Positions 51,343 through 61,064 of a stretch of DNA of 63,852 nt are shown here, in pieces. Made by a program: the position numbers and the translations under genes. The notes under the pieces were generated by a model, which ran no database searches, was not told the origin of the DNA, and saw only the letters and a list, made by a program, of their open reading frames with translations. The DNA lies in assembly GCA_017469945.1 (NCBI GenBank), contig JAFUFI010000022.1, forward strand, positions 1 through 63,852. Direction: 5' to 3'. Source of the DNA: Lachnospiraceae bacterium. Lineage in GTDB: Bacteria; Bacillota; Clostridia; Lachnospirales; Lachnospiraceae. The stretch's first letter is position 1. Each line of letters begins with the position of its first letter.

Positions 51343-53367
51343 ATGAGTTTTGAGAAGGAAAACGGGGCACTTGTTTGCTACCGAAACGGCGAAAAGCTCG
51401 TGATCGAGCCCTGGGGAAAAGACTCCCTCAGAGTACGCGCCACCAAGTTCGGAAAATTCACGGGCAATGACTGGGCTCTTACCGAGAAGGTACCTGCCTG
51501 CGATGCCAAGATCGAGTTTTTTGAGCGTGACCATTGGGTAGGCGACGGAACCATCGACAAGAGACAGTATGCATCCATCACAAACGGCCGCATCAAGGCT
51601 GAGATCAACTTTGTCGGAATCATCTCTTTCTTCAGAGATGACAAGCTTATCTTAAGAGAGTACTATCGTTCATACGACGGAACAATCTCTCAGGGAAGCC
51701 GCTGCTTAAAGGTTGTAAACCGCGAGTGGAAGGGAATCATCGGCGGAAGCGATTTCTCCCTCAATGTAAAGTTCGACGCCAACAAGGGTGAGAAGATCTT
51801 CGGTATGGGCCAGTACCAGCAGCAGGATCTCGACTTAAAGGGATGCGTTCTTGAACTCGCTCAGCGTAACTCCCAGATCTCAGTTCCTTTTATGACTTCA
51901 TCCTTAGGATACGGACTTCTTTGGAACAACCCTGCCGTAGGACGCGTTACCTTCGGTAAAAACTATACAGAGTGGATCGCAAGATCTACCAAGGAGATGG
52001 ACTATTGGATCACAGCAGCCGACGGCCCCAAGCAGATCCTCGAAAACTACACCTCCGTTACCGGACATGCTCCCACGTTCCCCGAGAATCTTATGGGACT
52101 TTGGCAGTGCAAGCTTCGTTACAGAACCCAGGACGAAGTACTCGAAGTTGCAAGAGCTTATCAGAAAGAAGGTATCAAGATCGACCAGATCGTTATCGAC
52201 TTCTTCCACTGGACCGTACAGGGTGACTGGAAGTTCGACAAGACCTACTGGCCCGATCCCAAGGCGATGGTTGACGAGCTCCATTCTATGGGCATCAAGG
52301 TAATCGTATCCGTTTGGCCTTCAGTAGACAGAAAGAGCGAGAACTTCTATCCTATGATGGAGAAGGGACTCCTTATCCGCACAGAGCGCGGAGCAGACCA
52401 GACCTACGACTATCAGGGCGACTGCGTAGAGATCGATCCTTTCAATCCCGAGTGCCGCGAGTACGTTTGGAACGTCTGCAAGAAAAATTACTATGATTTC
52501 GGAATCGACGCATTCTGGCTTGACAACTCCGAGCCCGATTACGGCGTATATGATTTTGAGAACTATCGTTACAGCGCAGGCCCCGCTCTTCAGGTAAGCA
52601 ATATGTACCCTCAGATGTACAGCCGCGTATTCTACGATAAGATGAAGGATTTAGGTGACGGCACTGTCGTAAACCTTCTCCGCTGCGCATGGGCCGGAAG
52701 CCAGAAGTACGGCAACGTAGTCTGGTCAGGTGACGTTCCTTCAACCTTCCAGGCTTTCTACGAGCAGGTACAGTGCGGACTCAATATGGGTCTTGCGGGA
52801 ATTCCCTGGTGGACTACCGATATCGGCGGATTTATGACCGACGATGTAAACGATCCCGACTTCAGACAGCTCCTTATCCGCTGGTATCAGTTCGCTGTAT
52901 ACTCTGCAGTTCTCCGTATGCACGGCGACCGTGGACCTTACAATATCCCGCCTCTTGACAACAGAGACTGGGGCGGCGGATACCTCCACACCGGACAGCC
53001 CAACGAGCTTTGGAGCTACGGTGAGGACAACTACAAGATAATGAAGAAGTACTACGATGTCCGCATCTCTATGCATGACTACATCAAGAAGCTTTACGAC
53101 GAGGCTTCAAATACCGGTGCTCCTCTTATCCGTACTATGTTCTTCGAGTTCCCCGATGACGAAAAGTGCTGGGAGCTTCAGGACCAGTATATGTTCGGTG
53201 AGAAGTACCTTGTGGCACCTATCTTCGAGCTTAACTGCTTCGAGAGAGAGGTTTACCTCCCTGCGGGAGAGTGGAAGCTTACATCTACCGGCGAAGTATA
53301 TAAGGGTGGACAGACTGTTTTAGTCAAAGCACCTATCGAGTACATGCCCGTATTTGAAAGAGTTTAA
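51343..53367 (+). CDS. Glycoside hydrolase family 31 (alpha-glucosidase/alpha-xylosidase)
   Basis: Retaining alpha-glycosidase. Nucleophile Asp394 in GIDAFWLDNSEPDYG, acid/base Asp in WSGDVPSTFQAF near 467 and the GH31 block AGIPWWTTDIGGF are present. The sequence around GLWQCKLRYRTQDEVL resembles YicI-like alpha-xylosidases. No signal peptide, so it acts on imported oligosaccharides. 674 aa. It starts 12 bases after the lipoprotein stop. Confidence 0.92.
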   Translation: MSFEKENGALVCYRNGEKLVIEPWGKDSLRVRATKFGKFTGNDWALTEKVPACDAKIEFFERDHWVGDGTIDKRQYASITNGRIKAEINFVGIISFFRDDKLILREYYRSYDGTISQGSRCLKVVNREWKGIIGGSDFSLNVKFDANKGEKIFGMGQYQQQDLDLKGCVLELAQRNSQISVPFMTSSLGYGLLWNNPAVGRVTFGKNYTEWIARSTKEMDYWITAADGPKQILENYTSVTGHAPTFPENLMGLWQCKLRYRTQDEVLEVARAYQKEGIKIDQIVIDFFHWTVQGDWKFDKTYWPDPKAMVDELHSMGIKVIVSVWPSVDRKSENFYPMMEKGLLIRTERGADQTYDYQGDCVEIDPFNPECREYVWNVCKKNYYDFGIDAFWLDNSEPDYGVYDFENYRYSAGPALQVSNMYPQMYSRVFYDKMKDLGDGTVVNLLRCAWAGSQKYGNVVWSGDVPSTFQAFYEQVQCGLNMGLAGIPWWTTDIGGFMTDDVNDPDFRQLLIRWYQFAVYSAVLRMHGDRGPYNIPPLDNRDWGGGYLHTGQPNELWSYGEDNYKIMKKYYDVRISMHDYIKKLYDEASNTGAPLIRTMFFEFPDDEKCWELQDQYMFGEKYLVAPIFELNCFEREVYLPAGEWKLTSTGEVYKGGQTVLVKAPIEYMPVFERV

Positions 53368-53374
53368 GTATTTA

Positions 53375-53409
53375 TGCCGGACCTTGCAAAGGCAGGGTTC
53401 GGCATTTTT
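53375..53409 (+). terminator. Terminator of the GH31 gene
   Basis: Nine-pair stem TGCCGGACC/GGTTCGGCA (53375-53383, 53396-53404, one G-T pair) followed by five Ts. Confidence 0.85.
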
Positions 53410-53472
53410 GCAAATATTTGGAAGTTTTTGAAGGCATGTAAGCCTTTTCTCTAAAAAAATCAAAAAAAGCCC

Positions 53473-53499
53473 TTAAGAAATTTACATTTACTCCGATAA
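53473..53499 (+). promoter_or_regulatory. Sigma-D (sigma-28)-type promoter of the flgM operon
   Basis: TTAAG at 53473-53477 and CCGATAA at 53493-53499 sit at about the right distance for a flagellar sigma-28 promoter. The -10 core CCGATA is exact; the -35 differs from TAAA. Confidence 0.55.
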
Positions 53500-53580
53500 A
53501 CATACTGTAAAGATAAATACGGCTGAGAAAACGGCCTAGAAAAAGGACAAAGTCCTATAGTAATGGAGGGAGGCATCCTT

Positions 53581-53862
53581 ATGCGAATAGAAGCTTACAA
53601 CCAGGTACAAAGTGTATACCAGACACAGAAAGCCCGTCAGGTACAAAAGCCCGGTGCTGCAGTCCGTCCTTCGGATCAGATTTCAATCAGCAGCTTCGGA
53701 AAAGATTTACAGGTAGCTAAAGCGGCTCTTGCAAATACACCTGACATCAGAGAGGATCTGACAGCTGATATCAAGCAGCAGGTTCAGAGCGGCACCTACA
53801 ACGTGAGCACTGAAAGCTTTGCAGATAAGCTACTTGCAAAATTTCAGCAGGGCCTTGTATAG
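53581..53862 (+). CDS. flgM: Anti-sigma-28 factor FlgM
   Basis: Holds the flagellar sigma factor inactive until the hook is complete. The C-terminal half (AKAALANTPDIREDLTADIKQQVQSGTYNVSTESFADKLL) is the FlgM sigma-binding motif. The ATG at 53581 with GGAGGGAGG upstream is chosen over 53563. 93 aa. First gene of the late flagellar operon. Confidence 0.92.
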   Translation: MRIEAYNQVQSVYQTQKARQVQKPGAAVRPSDQISISSFGKDLQVAKAALANTPDIREDLTADIKQQVQSGTYNVSTESFADKLLAKFQQGLV

Positions 53863-53874
53863 GAGTTATAACCA

Positions 53875-54393
53875 ATGGCAAGTTTGATGGAAAACTTGAT
53901 CGATATACTAAACAAGGAATCGGATTCTTACGATGGGCTTCTGGAGACATCCCGCAAAAAGACAGCTATTATAGTCAAGGGAGATCTGGAAGCCCTCTCG
54001 CGACTCACGGAAGAGGAGCAGACTAAGACAGACAAGATCTTAAACCTCGAGAAAAAAAGAATCGAGGTTATGAAAGATATGGCTAATGTGTTGAACATGG
54101 ATGTTAACACCTTAAAGCTTACCAAATTGGTGGATGTTTTATCATCCAGACCGGAAGAACAAAAAGCACTTGCCGCTGCGATCGACAGAATAAAGGCATC
54201 AGCCCTTGCTGTGCAGCAGGTCAATAAGCAAAACAGCGAGCTTTTAAAGAACTCCATCGAGATGGTTGAGTTTGAGCTTGGCCTCTTGCAGGCTATGAAG
54301 CAGGCTCCCGAAACCGCAAACTACTCCCGCGGCGCCTACAACACAGGCGATACAATGGGAGTTTCGAGAAAAGGTTTCGATGCGAAACAGTAA
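53875..54393 (+). CDS. flgN: FlgN-family flagellar chaperone
   Basis: 172-aa, almost all helical protein between flgM and flgK, the standard place for FlgN, which protects the hook-filament junction proteins FlgK and FlgL before export. MASLMENLIDILNKESDSYDGLLETSRKKTAIIVKGDLEAL matches the family start, and a disordered tail follows. Confidence 0.88.
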   Translation: MASLMENLIDILNKESDSYDGLLETSRKKTAIIVKGDLEALSRLTEEEQTKTDKILNLEKKRIEVMKDMANVLNMDVNTLKLTKLVDVLSSRPEEQKALAAAIDRIKASALAVQQVNKQNSELLKNSIEMVEFELGLLQAMKQAPETANYSRGAYNTGDTMGVSRKGFDAKQ

Positions 54394-54425
54394 TTCCGGA
54401 ACAACACAATATGGAGGGTTAACAC

Positions 54426-56321
54426 ATGTCCTTATGGAGCAGCTTATATGTGGGTACCTCCGGATTGCAGACAAGCCATAACGCGCTCAACACAGTAGCG
54501 CATAACTTGACCAATGCAGATACGGACGGTTACACACGTCAGCAGGTTGAACAGTCCGATAAATTATATTTGACAATATCCAAGACAGCAAGCGCGGTTT
54601 CTCCCCAGCAAAGCGGTCTTGGCGTTTCATATTCCAATGTAAAGCAGATCAGAGATTATTTCCTCGACAGAACCTTCAGAAAAGAGTCGGGCAGAAGCAT
54701 GTTTTACGAGGTATCGAGAGATACCCTGCTCGAGGTTGAAGATCAGCTCGGAGAGATGAACGGAGAAGCCTTTCAGACACAGCTTTCCGATCTTTGGACT
54801 GCAGTTCAGGAGCTCTCAAAGGATCCCTGCAGCTCTGTTACCCAGAGTACTCTTTTGCAGGAAGCCAATGAGTTTCTTTCCAGAGCTCAGGCCGTATACG
54901 ACGGCTTATCGAGCTATCAGGATAATCTGAATCTCCAGGTAAAACAGCAGATTGAAAAGATCAATGACTACGGTCTCAAGATCCTCGACCTCAATGACCA
55001 GATCAGGGCTATTGAGATGGGTGGTATTGAGCATGCCAATGACTTAAAGGACCAGAGAAACCAGATCCTTGACGAGCTTTCAAAGCTTGTTGACATCTCC
55101 TATGATACTGACACCTTCGGAAACGTATACGTACAGATAGAAGGAGAGGATTTCGTAAAGGGAAGTACCTGTTACCAGATAGGTCTCAACGCCGATTCCG
55201 TTACCGGATTCTACACACCCTTCTGGCCACAGAACGCAAACACTGTTCCCGGAAGCGACGAATTCCCCAACGGCAAGGAAATGCTGATGACCGTGGACGG
55301 AGTCCTTAAAAGAGAGACTACGGACAACGGAGTTTCAAAGGTACTTACCAAGACCTTCAATATAGAAAACGCTCTTGTATTTAACTTAAACAGAGAGATA
55401 TCTTCCGAGCTTGGAACCGATATCGGCGGAGTAAAGGCGATGCTCCTTGCAAGAGGAGACCACAGAGCTTCCTACGCGGATATCGAGGGCGGAAACTACG
55501 ACAGAGTTTCCCAGTCGGTACTGATGAACGTACAGGCCGAGTTCGACCAGCTCTTCCACAACACAATAAGCGCCATCAACGGAGTACTCGCTGAGGCAGC
55601 AGGCGTTAAGAATTACAACATCGCAGAAGGCGTCGGAACCGCAGCGGATAAAGACGGAAACGCAGTTACCTTAGACAAAAACATCAGCATCATCCCTATA
55701 GATTCCGCTAATCCTCAGGGGTACCTTACAAACGAGGAAGGAATCCCCTATCAGATATTTACAAAGGTTGCCGGAGACGGATACGAAAAGCTTACCTTAA
55801 ACGGAGTAAAGTTCCTAGACGATGCCGGAAATCAGGTAGAGATACCCGATGGTGATTACTGGGTATTTAAAAATGAGAGCACGGATCCCGAGATGATCTA
55901 CACTCTCTACTCCCTTTCAAATACTCAGATTAATCAGGAGCTGATGCAGGCTCCCGCAAAGCTGGGATTCAGACTTGAGGACGGCTCTGAAGACCTCGCT
56001 ACCATGGAAAAGTTAAAGGCAGTATTTACAACCGAGAAATACACTCTTAACCCCAACGTACTTAAGCAGGTAAGTATCCTCGGTTACTACGATGACCTTG
56101 TAAGCCAGGTTGCAAACTCATCCTTCGTTTACAACGAGATCTTCACAAACCAGGAAAACACCGTAGCCGCTGCGGAGAGCGCAAGAGACCAGATACATGC
56201 CGTATCAAGCGACGAAGAGCTTTCATATATGATAAAGTTCCAGAGCGCTTACAACGCATCAAGCAGATTCATAAACGTAGTTGACGAGATGCTTGAACAT
56301 CTCCTCACATCCCTCGCCTAA
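54426..56321 (+). CDS. flgK: Hook-associated protein FlgK, copy 1
   Basis: Hook-filament junction protein 1. The N-terminal LWSSLYVGTSGLQTSHNALNTVAHNLTNADTDGYTRQQV and C-terminal MIKFQSAYNASSRFINVVDEMLEHLL are the conserved coiled ends, and LGEMNGEAFQTQLSDLWTAVQELSKDP follows the FlgK pattern. 631 aa. GGAGG precedes the start. A second, different FlgK gene follows directly. Confidence 0.93.
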   Translation: MSLWSSLYVGTSGLQTSHNALNTVAHNLTNADTDGYTRQQVEQSDKLYLTISKTASAVSPQQSGLGVSYSNVKQIRDYFLDRTFRKESGRSMFYEVSRDTLLEVEDQLGEMNGEAFQTQLSDLWTAVQELSKDPCSSVTQSTLLQEANEFLSRAQAVYDGLSSYQDNLNLQVKQQIEKINDYGLKILDLNDQIRAIEMGGIEHANDLKDQRNQILDELSKLVDISYDTDTFGNVYVQIEGEDFVKGSTCYQIGLNADSVTGFYTPFWPQNANTVPGSDEFPNGKEMLMTVDGVLKRETTDNGVSKVLTKTFNIENALVFNLNREISSELGTDIGGVKAMLLARGDHRASYADIEGGNYDRVSQSVLMNVQAEFDQLFHNTISAINGVLAEAAGVKNYNIAEGVGTAADKDGNAVTLDKNISIIPIDSANPQGYLTNEEGIPYQIFTKVAGDGYEKLTLNGVKFLDDAGNQVEIPDGDYWVFKNESTDPEMIYTLYSLSNTQINQELMQAPAKLGFRLEDGSEDLATMEKLKAVFTTEKYTLNPNVLKQVSILGYYDDLVSQVANSSFVYNEIFTNQENTVAAAESARDQIHAVSSDEELSYMIKFQSAYNASSRFINVVDEMLEHLLTSLA

Positions 56322-56390
56322 TAAGACGGGATCAAAAACTAAAACTATTAAATGAAGCAATAAGCTTACATTAACCGGAAAGGAGCGCAT

Positions 56391-58433
56391 ATGTCTTCAA
56401 CATTTTTCGGACTTAATATTTCATATTCAGGACTGCTTGCCAGCAATGCGTCCCTTAATACAACCGCAAACAACATCTCGAATGTACAAACCAAAGGTTA
56501 CAGCCGTCAGGAAGTTCAGACTCAGGCTGCACAGGCTATCAGAACCTTCGCTACATACGGATGCGCCGGTGCCGGTGTTGATACCCTCGCCGTAGAGAGG
56601 ATCAGAGACGAATTCTACGATTCAAAGTACTGGGATAACAACTGCAAGGTTGGCGAGTACAATATGAAGTCCTACTATATGGAAGAGATGGAAGGCTACT
56701 TCTACGATTCCGGAAGTAACGCAGGCTTCTCACAGGTATTCGATCAGTTCGCAATAAGTGGTATCCAGGAGCTTTTAAAAAATCCCGCCGATACATCAAC
56801 AAAGAGCCAGCTTGTAGGATATGCGAGTCAGCTTACCGACTACTTCAACGGAGTATACGGTAACCTTCAGGCGATGCAGAAGGATATCAACTCCGAGATC
56901 AAGCTCCAGATTGACCAGATTAACTCCTACGCAAGCGAGATCGCTTCATTAAATAAACAGATAAATACCATCGAGCTTACCGGACAAAAGGCCAATGAGC
57001 TTAGAGACCAGAGAACAAGACTTGTTGACGAACTTTCAAAGATAGTCGATGTTCAGACTTTCGAGACACCTATTACAGACGCCAACGACCCCACAAGACT
57101 TACAGGTGCAAACCGCTACATCGTCAAGATCGCCGGAGGACAGATCCTTACGGATATGAGCGATTACCATAAGCTCGAGGTTGTTGCGAGAGAAAATACC
57201 GAGAAGGTTAACCAGTCAGATATCGACGGACTCTACGATGTTTATTGGGTTTCATCTTCCCTCTACTCCACCTTCCAGGCGGAAGTCGTTTTAAACGACA
57301 AGATACCTCTTGCGGAGAAACAGTCCTGGAACGATTACGTTAAGGAAAGAGGTCAGGAATTCCACTTGGACAACGCTGCCTTAGGCGGAAAGTTAAGAGG
57401 TCTTGTAGAGCTAAGAGACGGAAATAACGGCGAGTACTTTACCGGAACCGTTACCGCAGCTGAAGTAAACGGATATACAGATAACAGCACAACGCCTGCC
57501 ACAGCTCATGACGTAGTTACAATCAAGGTTACCGCCGACTGGCTTACGGATTTAAACAAGTCAAATCTTTCCGACCAGGGCGGAATCATCAATATCGGAA
57601 ATAAGGAGTATTCCTACGATTCATGGGAGTTTATCTACGATAAAGATTCGGACTCCTACAGCTACAAATTTGTACTTTCCGCTATAGGAAACGGCAACAC
57701 CAGCCACATCACTAACGACCGCGTAGGCAAGGAAGCAAAGATCGGTTCCAATATCGAGTATCAGGGAATTCCTTACTATATGCGCCAGATGAACGAGTGG
57801 TGCAGAGTATTCGCGGCAGCTTACAACGACACCTTATCAAAGGGTGACGGCGGAAAGACAAATACCGAGCTCTTTACAGGAACAAACGTTACCTACAACG
57901 CCGAGGATCCTACTTCACACGAGCAGTTCCTTTTTGGAACCAAGTACGGAAAGTACGCAGTAGATGCAAATGGAGTACCCACCGGTTATACCATCGATGT
58001 ATCCGATGACAGCTACTACAGACTAACCGCCGGCAACTTCACCATCGTAACCGCTATGGCGAACGATCCTTCTCTTATGGCAAATAAGTTCAAGGCAGAA
58101 GACGGAGCCGAGCAAAACGACCTTATAGAGCACTTACGGGCAATCGCTACCGATAAAGAAGTCCTCTCCTTCAGAGGAACAAGCGCGGACAAGTTTTTAC
58201 AGTCTGTTTTATCGGACATCGCTTTAAACTCCGCCAGCGCCCGTACCTTCGAAAAGAGCTACACAAACATCTCCACAAGCATCGATACCAAGAGACTTTC
58301 GATCTCCGGTGTCGACGAAGATGAAGAGGCTGTAAACCTTGTTAAATTCCAGAACGCTTACAACCTTTCATCAAAGATGATCCAGACCTTCCAGGAGATT
58401 TACGACCGCCTCATCAACCAGACAGGAGTATAG
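56391..58433 (+). CDS. flgK: Hook-associated protein FlgK, copy 2
   Basis: Second FlgK-type protein with the same end pattern (FGLNISYSGLLASNASLNTTANNISNVQTKGYSRQEV; LVKFQNAYNLSSKMIQTFQEIYDRLI) but clearly different sequence and a larger middle. 680 aa. AAAGGAG precedes the start. Five bases before flgL. It may build a second junction ring or replace copy 1 in some conditions. Confidence 0.92.
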   Translation: MSSTFFGLNISYSGLLASNASLNTTANNISNVQTKGYSRQEVQTQAAQAIRTFATYGCAGAGVDTLAVERIRDEFYDSKYWDNNCKVGEYNMKSYYMEEMEGYFYDSGSNAGFSQVFDQFAISGIQELLKNPADTSTKSQLVGYASQLTDYFNGVYGNLQAMQKDINSEIKLQIDQINSYASEIASLNKQINTIELTGQKANELRDQRTRLVDELSKIVDVQTFETPITDANDPTRLTGANRYIVKIAGGQILTDMSDYHKLEVVARENTEKVNQSDIDGLYDVYWVSSSLYSTFQAEVVLNDKIPLAEKQSWNDYVKERGQEFHLDNAALGGKLRGLVELRDGNNGEYFTGTVTAAEVNGYTDNSTTPATAHDVVTIKVTADWLTDLNKSNLSDQGGIINIGNKEYSYDSWEFIYDKDSDSYSYKFVLSAIGNGNTSHITNDRVGKEAKIGSNIEYQGIPYYMRQMNEWCRVFAAAYNDTLSKGDGGKTNTELFTGTNVTYNAEDPTSHEQFLFGTKYGKYAVDANGVPTGYTIDVSDDSYYRLTAGNFTIVTAMANDPSLMANKFKAEDGAEQNDLIEHLRAIATDKEVLSFRGTSADKFLQSVLSDIALNSASARTFEKSYTNISTSIDTKRLSISGVDEDEEAVNLVKFQNAYNLSSKMIQTFQEIYDRLINQTGV

Positions 58434-58437
58434 GCTT

Positions 58438-60036
58438 ATGAGAATCACGAATAAAATAATGCAGAGGAACTCCCTCACAAATATCAACTCCAATAAAGAG
58501 CTGCAGGACAATCTTACAACCCAGATGTCTACGCAGAAAAAGATAAACCGTGCATCGGACGACCCGGTTATTGCGATTCGTGCCCTCAGACTTAGAAGCA
58601 ACGTTACCGAGGTAACCCAGTACTACAGCAAGAACATCCCCGACGCGGACAGTTGGCTTCAGGTAACAGAGGACGCTTTAAAGAACACCTCAGCTATCGT
58701 AACCAAGATGATCGAGCAGGCGACAAGAGGATCCAATGGTGATTTAACCAGCAGCGACAGAAAGATTATCTTAGAGCAGCTTCGCGCCCTCGGAGACGAA
58801 GTCTACAAGACAGGTGACGCAAGCTACGCCGGAAGATACGTATTTACCGGATACAGAACAGACACTTCCCTTAGCTTCCAGGAAGAGACCAAGAATATAA
58901 AATATACGATCACAGAGCAGCTTGATAAATCCGCTATAAGCGATATGACAAGCGTAAATATCGGAGCCCTCGGAAAGTGGACAAGCGCCAACTACGATAC
59001 CGACACGGATCTTCAGTCCTTAAACGAAAGCGGCGTTACTACCGCTGATGTACACAGGATCAGACTTGCCTATGAGGACCTTGATGAGGGAAGCGAGCTT
59101 AAGATCGGGTATACCGACGGGACCGGAGCGACTCAGGAAATCACCGCCGGTTACAATGTGAACTCTACGGATATTACGACATTGGGAATGGATCCTTATG
59201 CTTATGTTGCGAACAACGCTGATGCCGTAGTCCTTGTAAGAGATACGGGAGAACTTCTTATCGGAGAAAACGTATACCGCAAGCTGATGGATACCAAGGA
59301 CGATCCTACCACAGCCACAACAAACGAGGCTGAGATCCGTATCACATACCAAAAGACCAATTTCGCGGCAGACGATTTAAGACCTGAGCACTACTACGCA
59401 TGCGAAGGCCAGAAGCTTATGGAGGATACCGCTACCGGAAATATGGTAAACGATGGTGAGCCTATTAAGTACAATCAGGATTACTTAAAGGGAATCGTTG
59501 ATAAACAGTCCATCGAGTATGACGTCGGATTTAACCAGACCATCCGCGTAAATTCTACTGCGGACGAGTCTTATAACCTCGGTATCGGAAGAGAGGTTGA
59601 CGACCTTGTAAGAGCCCTTCAGAACGTCATCAATCTTGAGGAGACAAAAGCCAGCATCGAAAAGAAGATCGCAAATACCACGGACGAGGCAAAGCTTACT
59701 ATCCTTAACAACCAGCTTGTAGCCGCAAACAAGGCTTACGACTACGCAAAAGACCTTTGCCAGAAGAGATTCGAGAGCGGCATCACATCCTTCCAGGGAT
59801 ACCTTGATGACACCTCTCTTGCTATCACAAACGTAGGTACAAGATCCAGCAAGCTTGAGCTTATCCAGAGCCGTATGCAGAACCAGAAGACAACCTTCGA
59901 AACCTTAAAGAGCCAAAACGAGGACATCGATATCACAGAGGTTGCGATCCAGCTCTCAAGCTCCGAGATGACCTACCAGGCAGCGCTTACAGCAACGGGC
60001 AAGATCATCCAGAACACACTGCTTAACTACATCTAA
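58438..60036 (+). CDS. flgL: Hook-associated protein FlgL
   Basis: Hook-filament junction protein 3. The start MRITNKIMQRNSLTNINSNKELQDNLTTQMSTQKKINRASDDPVIAIRALRLRS and flagellin-like C-terminus TEVAIQLSSSEMTYQAALTATGKIIQNTLLNYI are diagnostic. 532 aa is well above the usual 300-350, owing to a large variable middle domain (about 180-400). Confidence 0.92.
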   Translation: MRITNKIMQRNSLTNINSNKELQDNLTTQMSTQKKINRASDDPVIAIRALRLRSNVTEVTQYYSKNIPDADSWLQVTEDALKNTSAIVTKMIEQATRGSNGDLTSSDRKIILEQLRALGDEVYKTGDASYAGRYVFTGYRTDTSLSFQEETKNIKYTITEQLDKSAISDMTSVNIGALGKWTSANYDTDTDLQSLNESGVTTADVHRIRLAYEDLDEGSELKIGYTDGTGATQEITAGYNVNSTDITTLGMDPYAYVANNADAVVLVRDTGELLIGENVYRKLMDTKDDPTTATTNEAEIRITYQKTNFAADDLRPEHYYACEGQKLMEDTATGNMVNDGEPIKYNQDYLKGIVDKQSIEYDVGFNQTIRVNSTADESYNLGIGREVDDLVRALQNVINLEETKASIEKKIANTTDEAKLTILNNQLVAANKAYDYAKDLCQKRFESGITSFQGYLDDTSLAITNVGTRSSKLELIQSRMQNQKTTFETLKSQNEDIDITEVAIQLSSSEMTYQAALTATGKIIQNTLLNYI

Positions 60037-60054
60037 GATACATTAGGCGCGTCA

Positions 60055-60082
60055 TAAAGTTCGCAGATAAGTGCGCCGATAT
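60055..60082 (+). promoter_or_regulatory. Sigma-D (sigma-28) promoter of fliW-csrA
   Basis: TAAA at 60055-60058 and GCCGATAT at 60075-60082, 16 bases apart, match the flagellar sigma consensus in both boxes. A second possible sigma-A -10 (TGG-TAAAAT, about 60094-60099) follows. Confidence 0.78.
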
Positions 60083-60119
60083 ATATTTTGTGGTAAAATA
60101 TTTTTATCATTACAGTAAA

Positions 60120-60196
60120 ACGCTCCGCGAGGAAGCGAGTTAAACTAATTGTGCATGAGGCACAGGCAAACATGAAGTTTGCCGGAAAGGAGAATC
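60120..60196 (+). promoter_or_regulatory. Hairpin-rich fliW leader with GGA motifs
   Basis: Three small hairpins lie in a row: CGCT/AGCG with GAGGA in the loop (near 60121-60137), GTGC/GCAC with ATGAG in the loop (near 60151-60163) and GGCAAAC/GTTTGCC (near 60165-60183). Then comes GGAAAGGAG, the ribosome binding site. GGA in a hairpin loop plus GGA at the ribosome site is how CsrA targets often look, so autoregulation is likely. Confidence 0.5.
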
Positions 60197-60655
60197 ATGA
60201 AGATTGAAACAAGAATTTTCGGTGAAATCGACATCGCAGAAGAGAAGATCCTTACTTTCGAGAAAGGCATCATAGGATTTCCCGACCTTAAGCGCTTTAC
60301 ACTTATTCATGACGAAGAAGTAGGCGCAAACGCAGGTATCAGATATCTGCAGTCTATGGACGAGCCCGCATTCGCGCTCCCCGTAATGGACCCCCTTGTA
60401 GTTAAGCCCGATTACGACCCCGAGGTTAATGATGAGCTTTTAAGCGGACTTGGAGAGCTCAATGAAAATAACCTTCTCGTACTCGTAACCGTATCCGTAC
60501 CTTCGGATCTTACAAAGATGACCGTAAACCTTCAGGGACCCATCGTCATCAATGCTGAGGAGCGCAAGGCAGCGCAGATCATCGTCGACAGCTCCGAGTA
60601 TCCCGTAAAGTTCCCTATTTACGAGATCTTAAAGAGCAGAAAGGATGGTGAGTAA
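60197..60655 (+). CDS. fliW: Flagellar assembly factor FliW
   Basis: Binds flagellin and, allosterically, CsrA, so that CsrA represses flagellin translation only when flagellin is bound by other partners. MKIETRIFGEIDIAEEKILTFEKGIIGFPDLKRF and FPIYEIL are the family ends. The ATG at 60197 has AAAGGAG upstream. 152 aa. Its stop overlaps the csrA ribosome site. Confidence 0.95.
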   Translation: MKIETRIFGEIDIAEEKILTFEKGIIGFPDLKRFTLIHDEEVGANAGIRYLQSMDEPAFALPVMDPLVVKPDYDPEVNDELLSGLGELNENNLLVLVTVSVPSDLTKMTVNLQGPIVINAEERKAAQIIVDSSEYPVKFPIYEILKSRKDGE

Positions 60656-60656
60656 T

Positions 60657-60878
60657 ATGTTAGCACTGTCCAGAAAAAAGAACGAAGCGCTTATCATCAA
60701 CAACAATGTTGAAGTTACCATCCTTGAGATCAAGGGCGACCAGGTAAAGATCGGTATCAACGCCCCCAAGGAGATCCCCGTATACCGTAAGGAGGTTTAC
60801 CTCCAGATTCAGAACGCCAACAAAGAGGCTGCCACAGAGGTCGGCGGACTCGAGGCTCTCAAGAATATCTTCGGCTAA
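60657..60878 (+). CDS. csrA: Carbon storage regulator CsrA
   Basis: RNA-binding dimer that blocks translation at GGA hairpins. The family start MLALSRKKNEALIINNNVEVTILEIKGDQVKIGINAPKEIPVYRKEVYLQI is exact, including the RNA-contacting Arg/Leu residues. 73 aa. The ATG at 60657 is one base after the fliW stop, so they are coupled. Confidence 0.97.
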   Translation: MLALSRKKNEALIINNNVEVTILEIKGDQVKIGINAPKEIPVYRKEVYLQIQNANKEAATEVGGLEALKNIFG

Positions 60879-60896
60879 GGGTAGCAATAAAGATTT

Positions 60897-60928
60897 AAGG
60901 TACGCTGCTAAAAAGTGGCGTACCTTTT
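60897..60928 (+). terminator. Terminator of fliW-csrA
   Basis: Nine-pair stem AAGGTACGC/GCGTACCTT (60897-60905, 60918-60926) running into TT GA TTTT. Confidence 0.85.
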
Positions 60929-60977
60929 GATTTTAGAGAAATTTTAGGGTATTTTGCCCTAAGCGGGGGCTTTTTAC

Positions 60978-61006
60978 TTGACATGGCCGTCAAATGACAG
61001 TAAAAT
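60978..61006 (+). promoter_or_regulatory. Promoter of greA-lysS
   Basis: TTGACA (60978-60983) and TAAAAT (61001-61006) with a perfect 17-base spacer, about 55 bases before greA. Confidence 0.82.
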
Positions 61007-61064
61007 ATTGTGGCATATCGAATAAACTCGCACATTTCTTGTAACAGGAAGGGGTTTTAAAACA

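Noticed and set aside
61007..61064. Lysine or T-box leader before greA-lysS
   Set aside because: Only about 50 bases of leader and no conserved T-box sequence.
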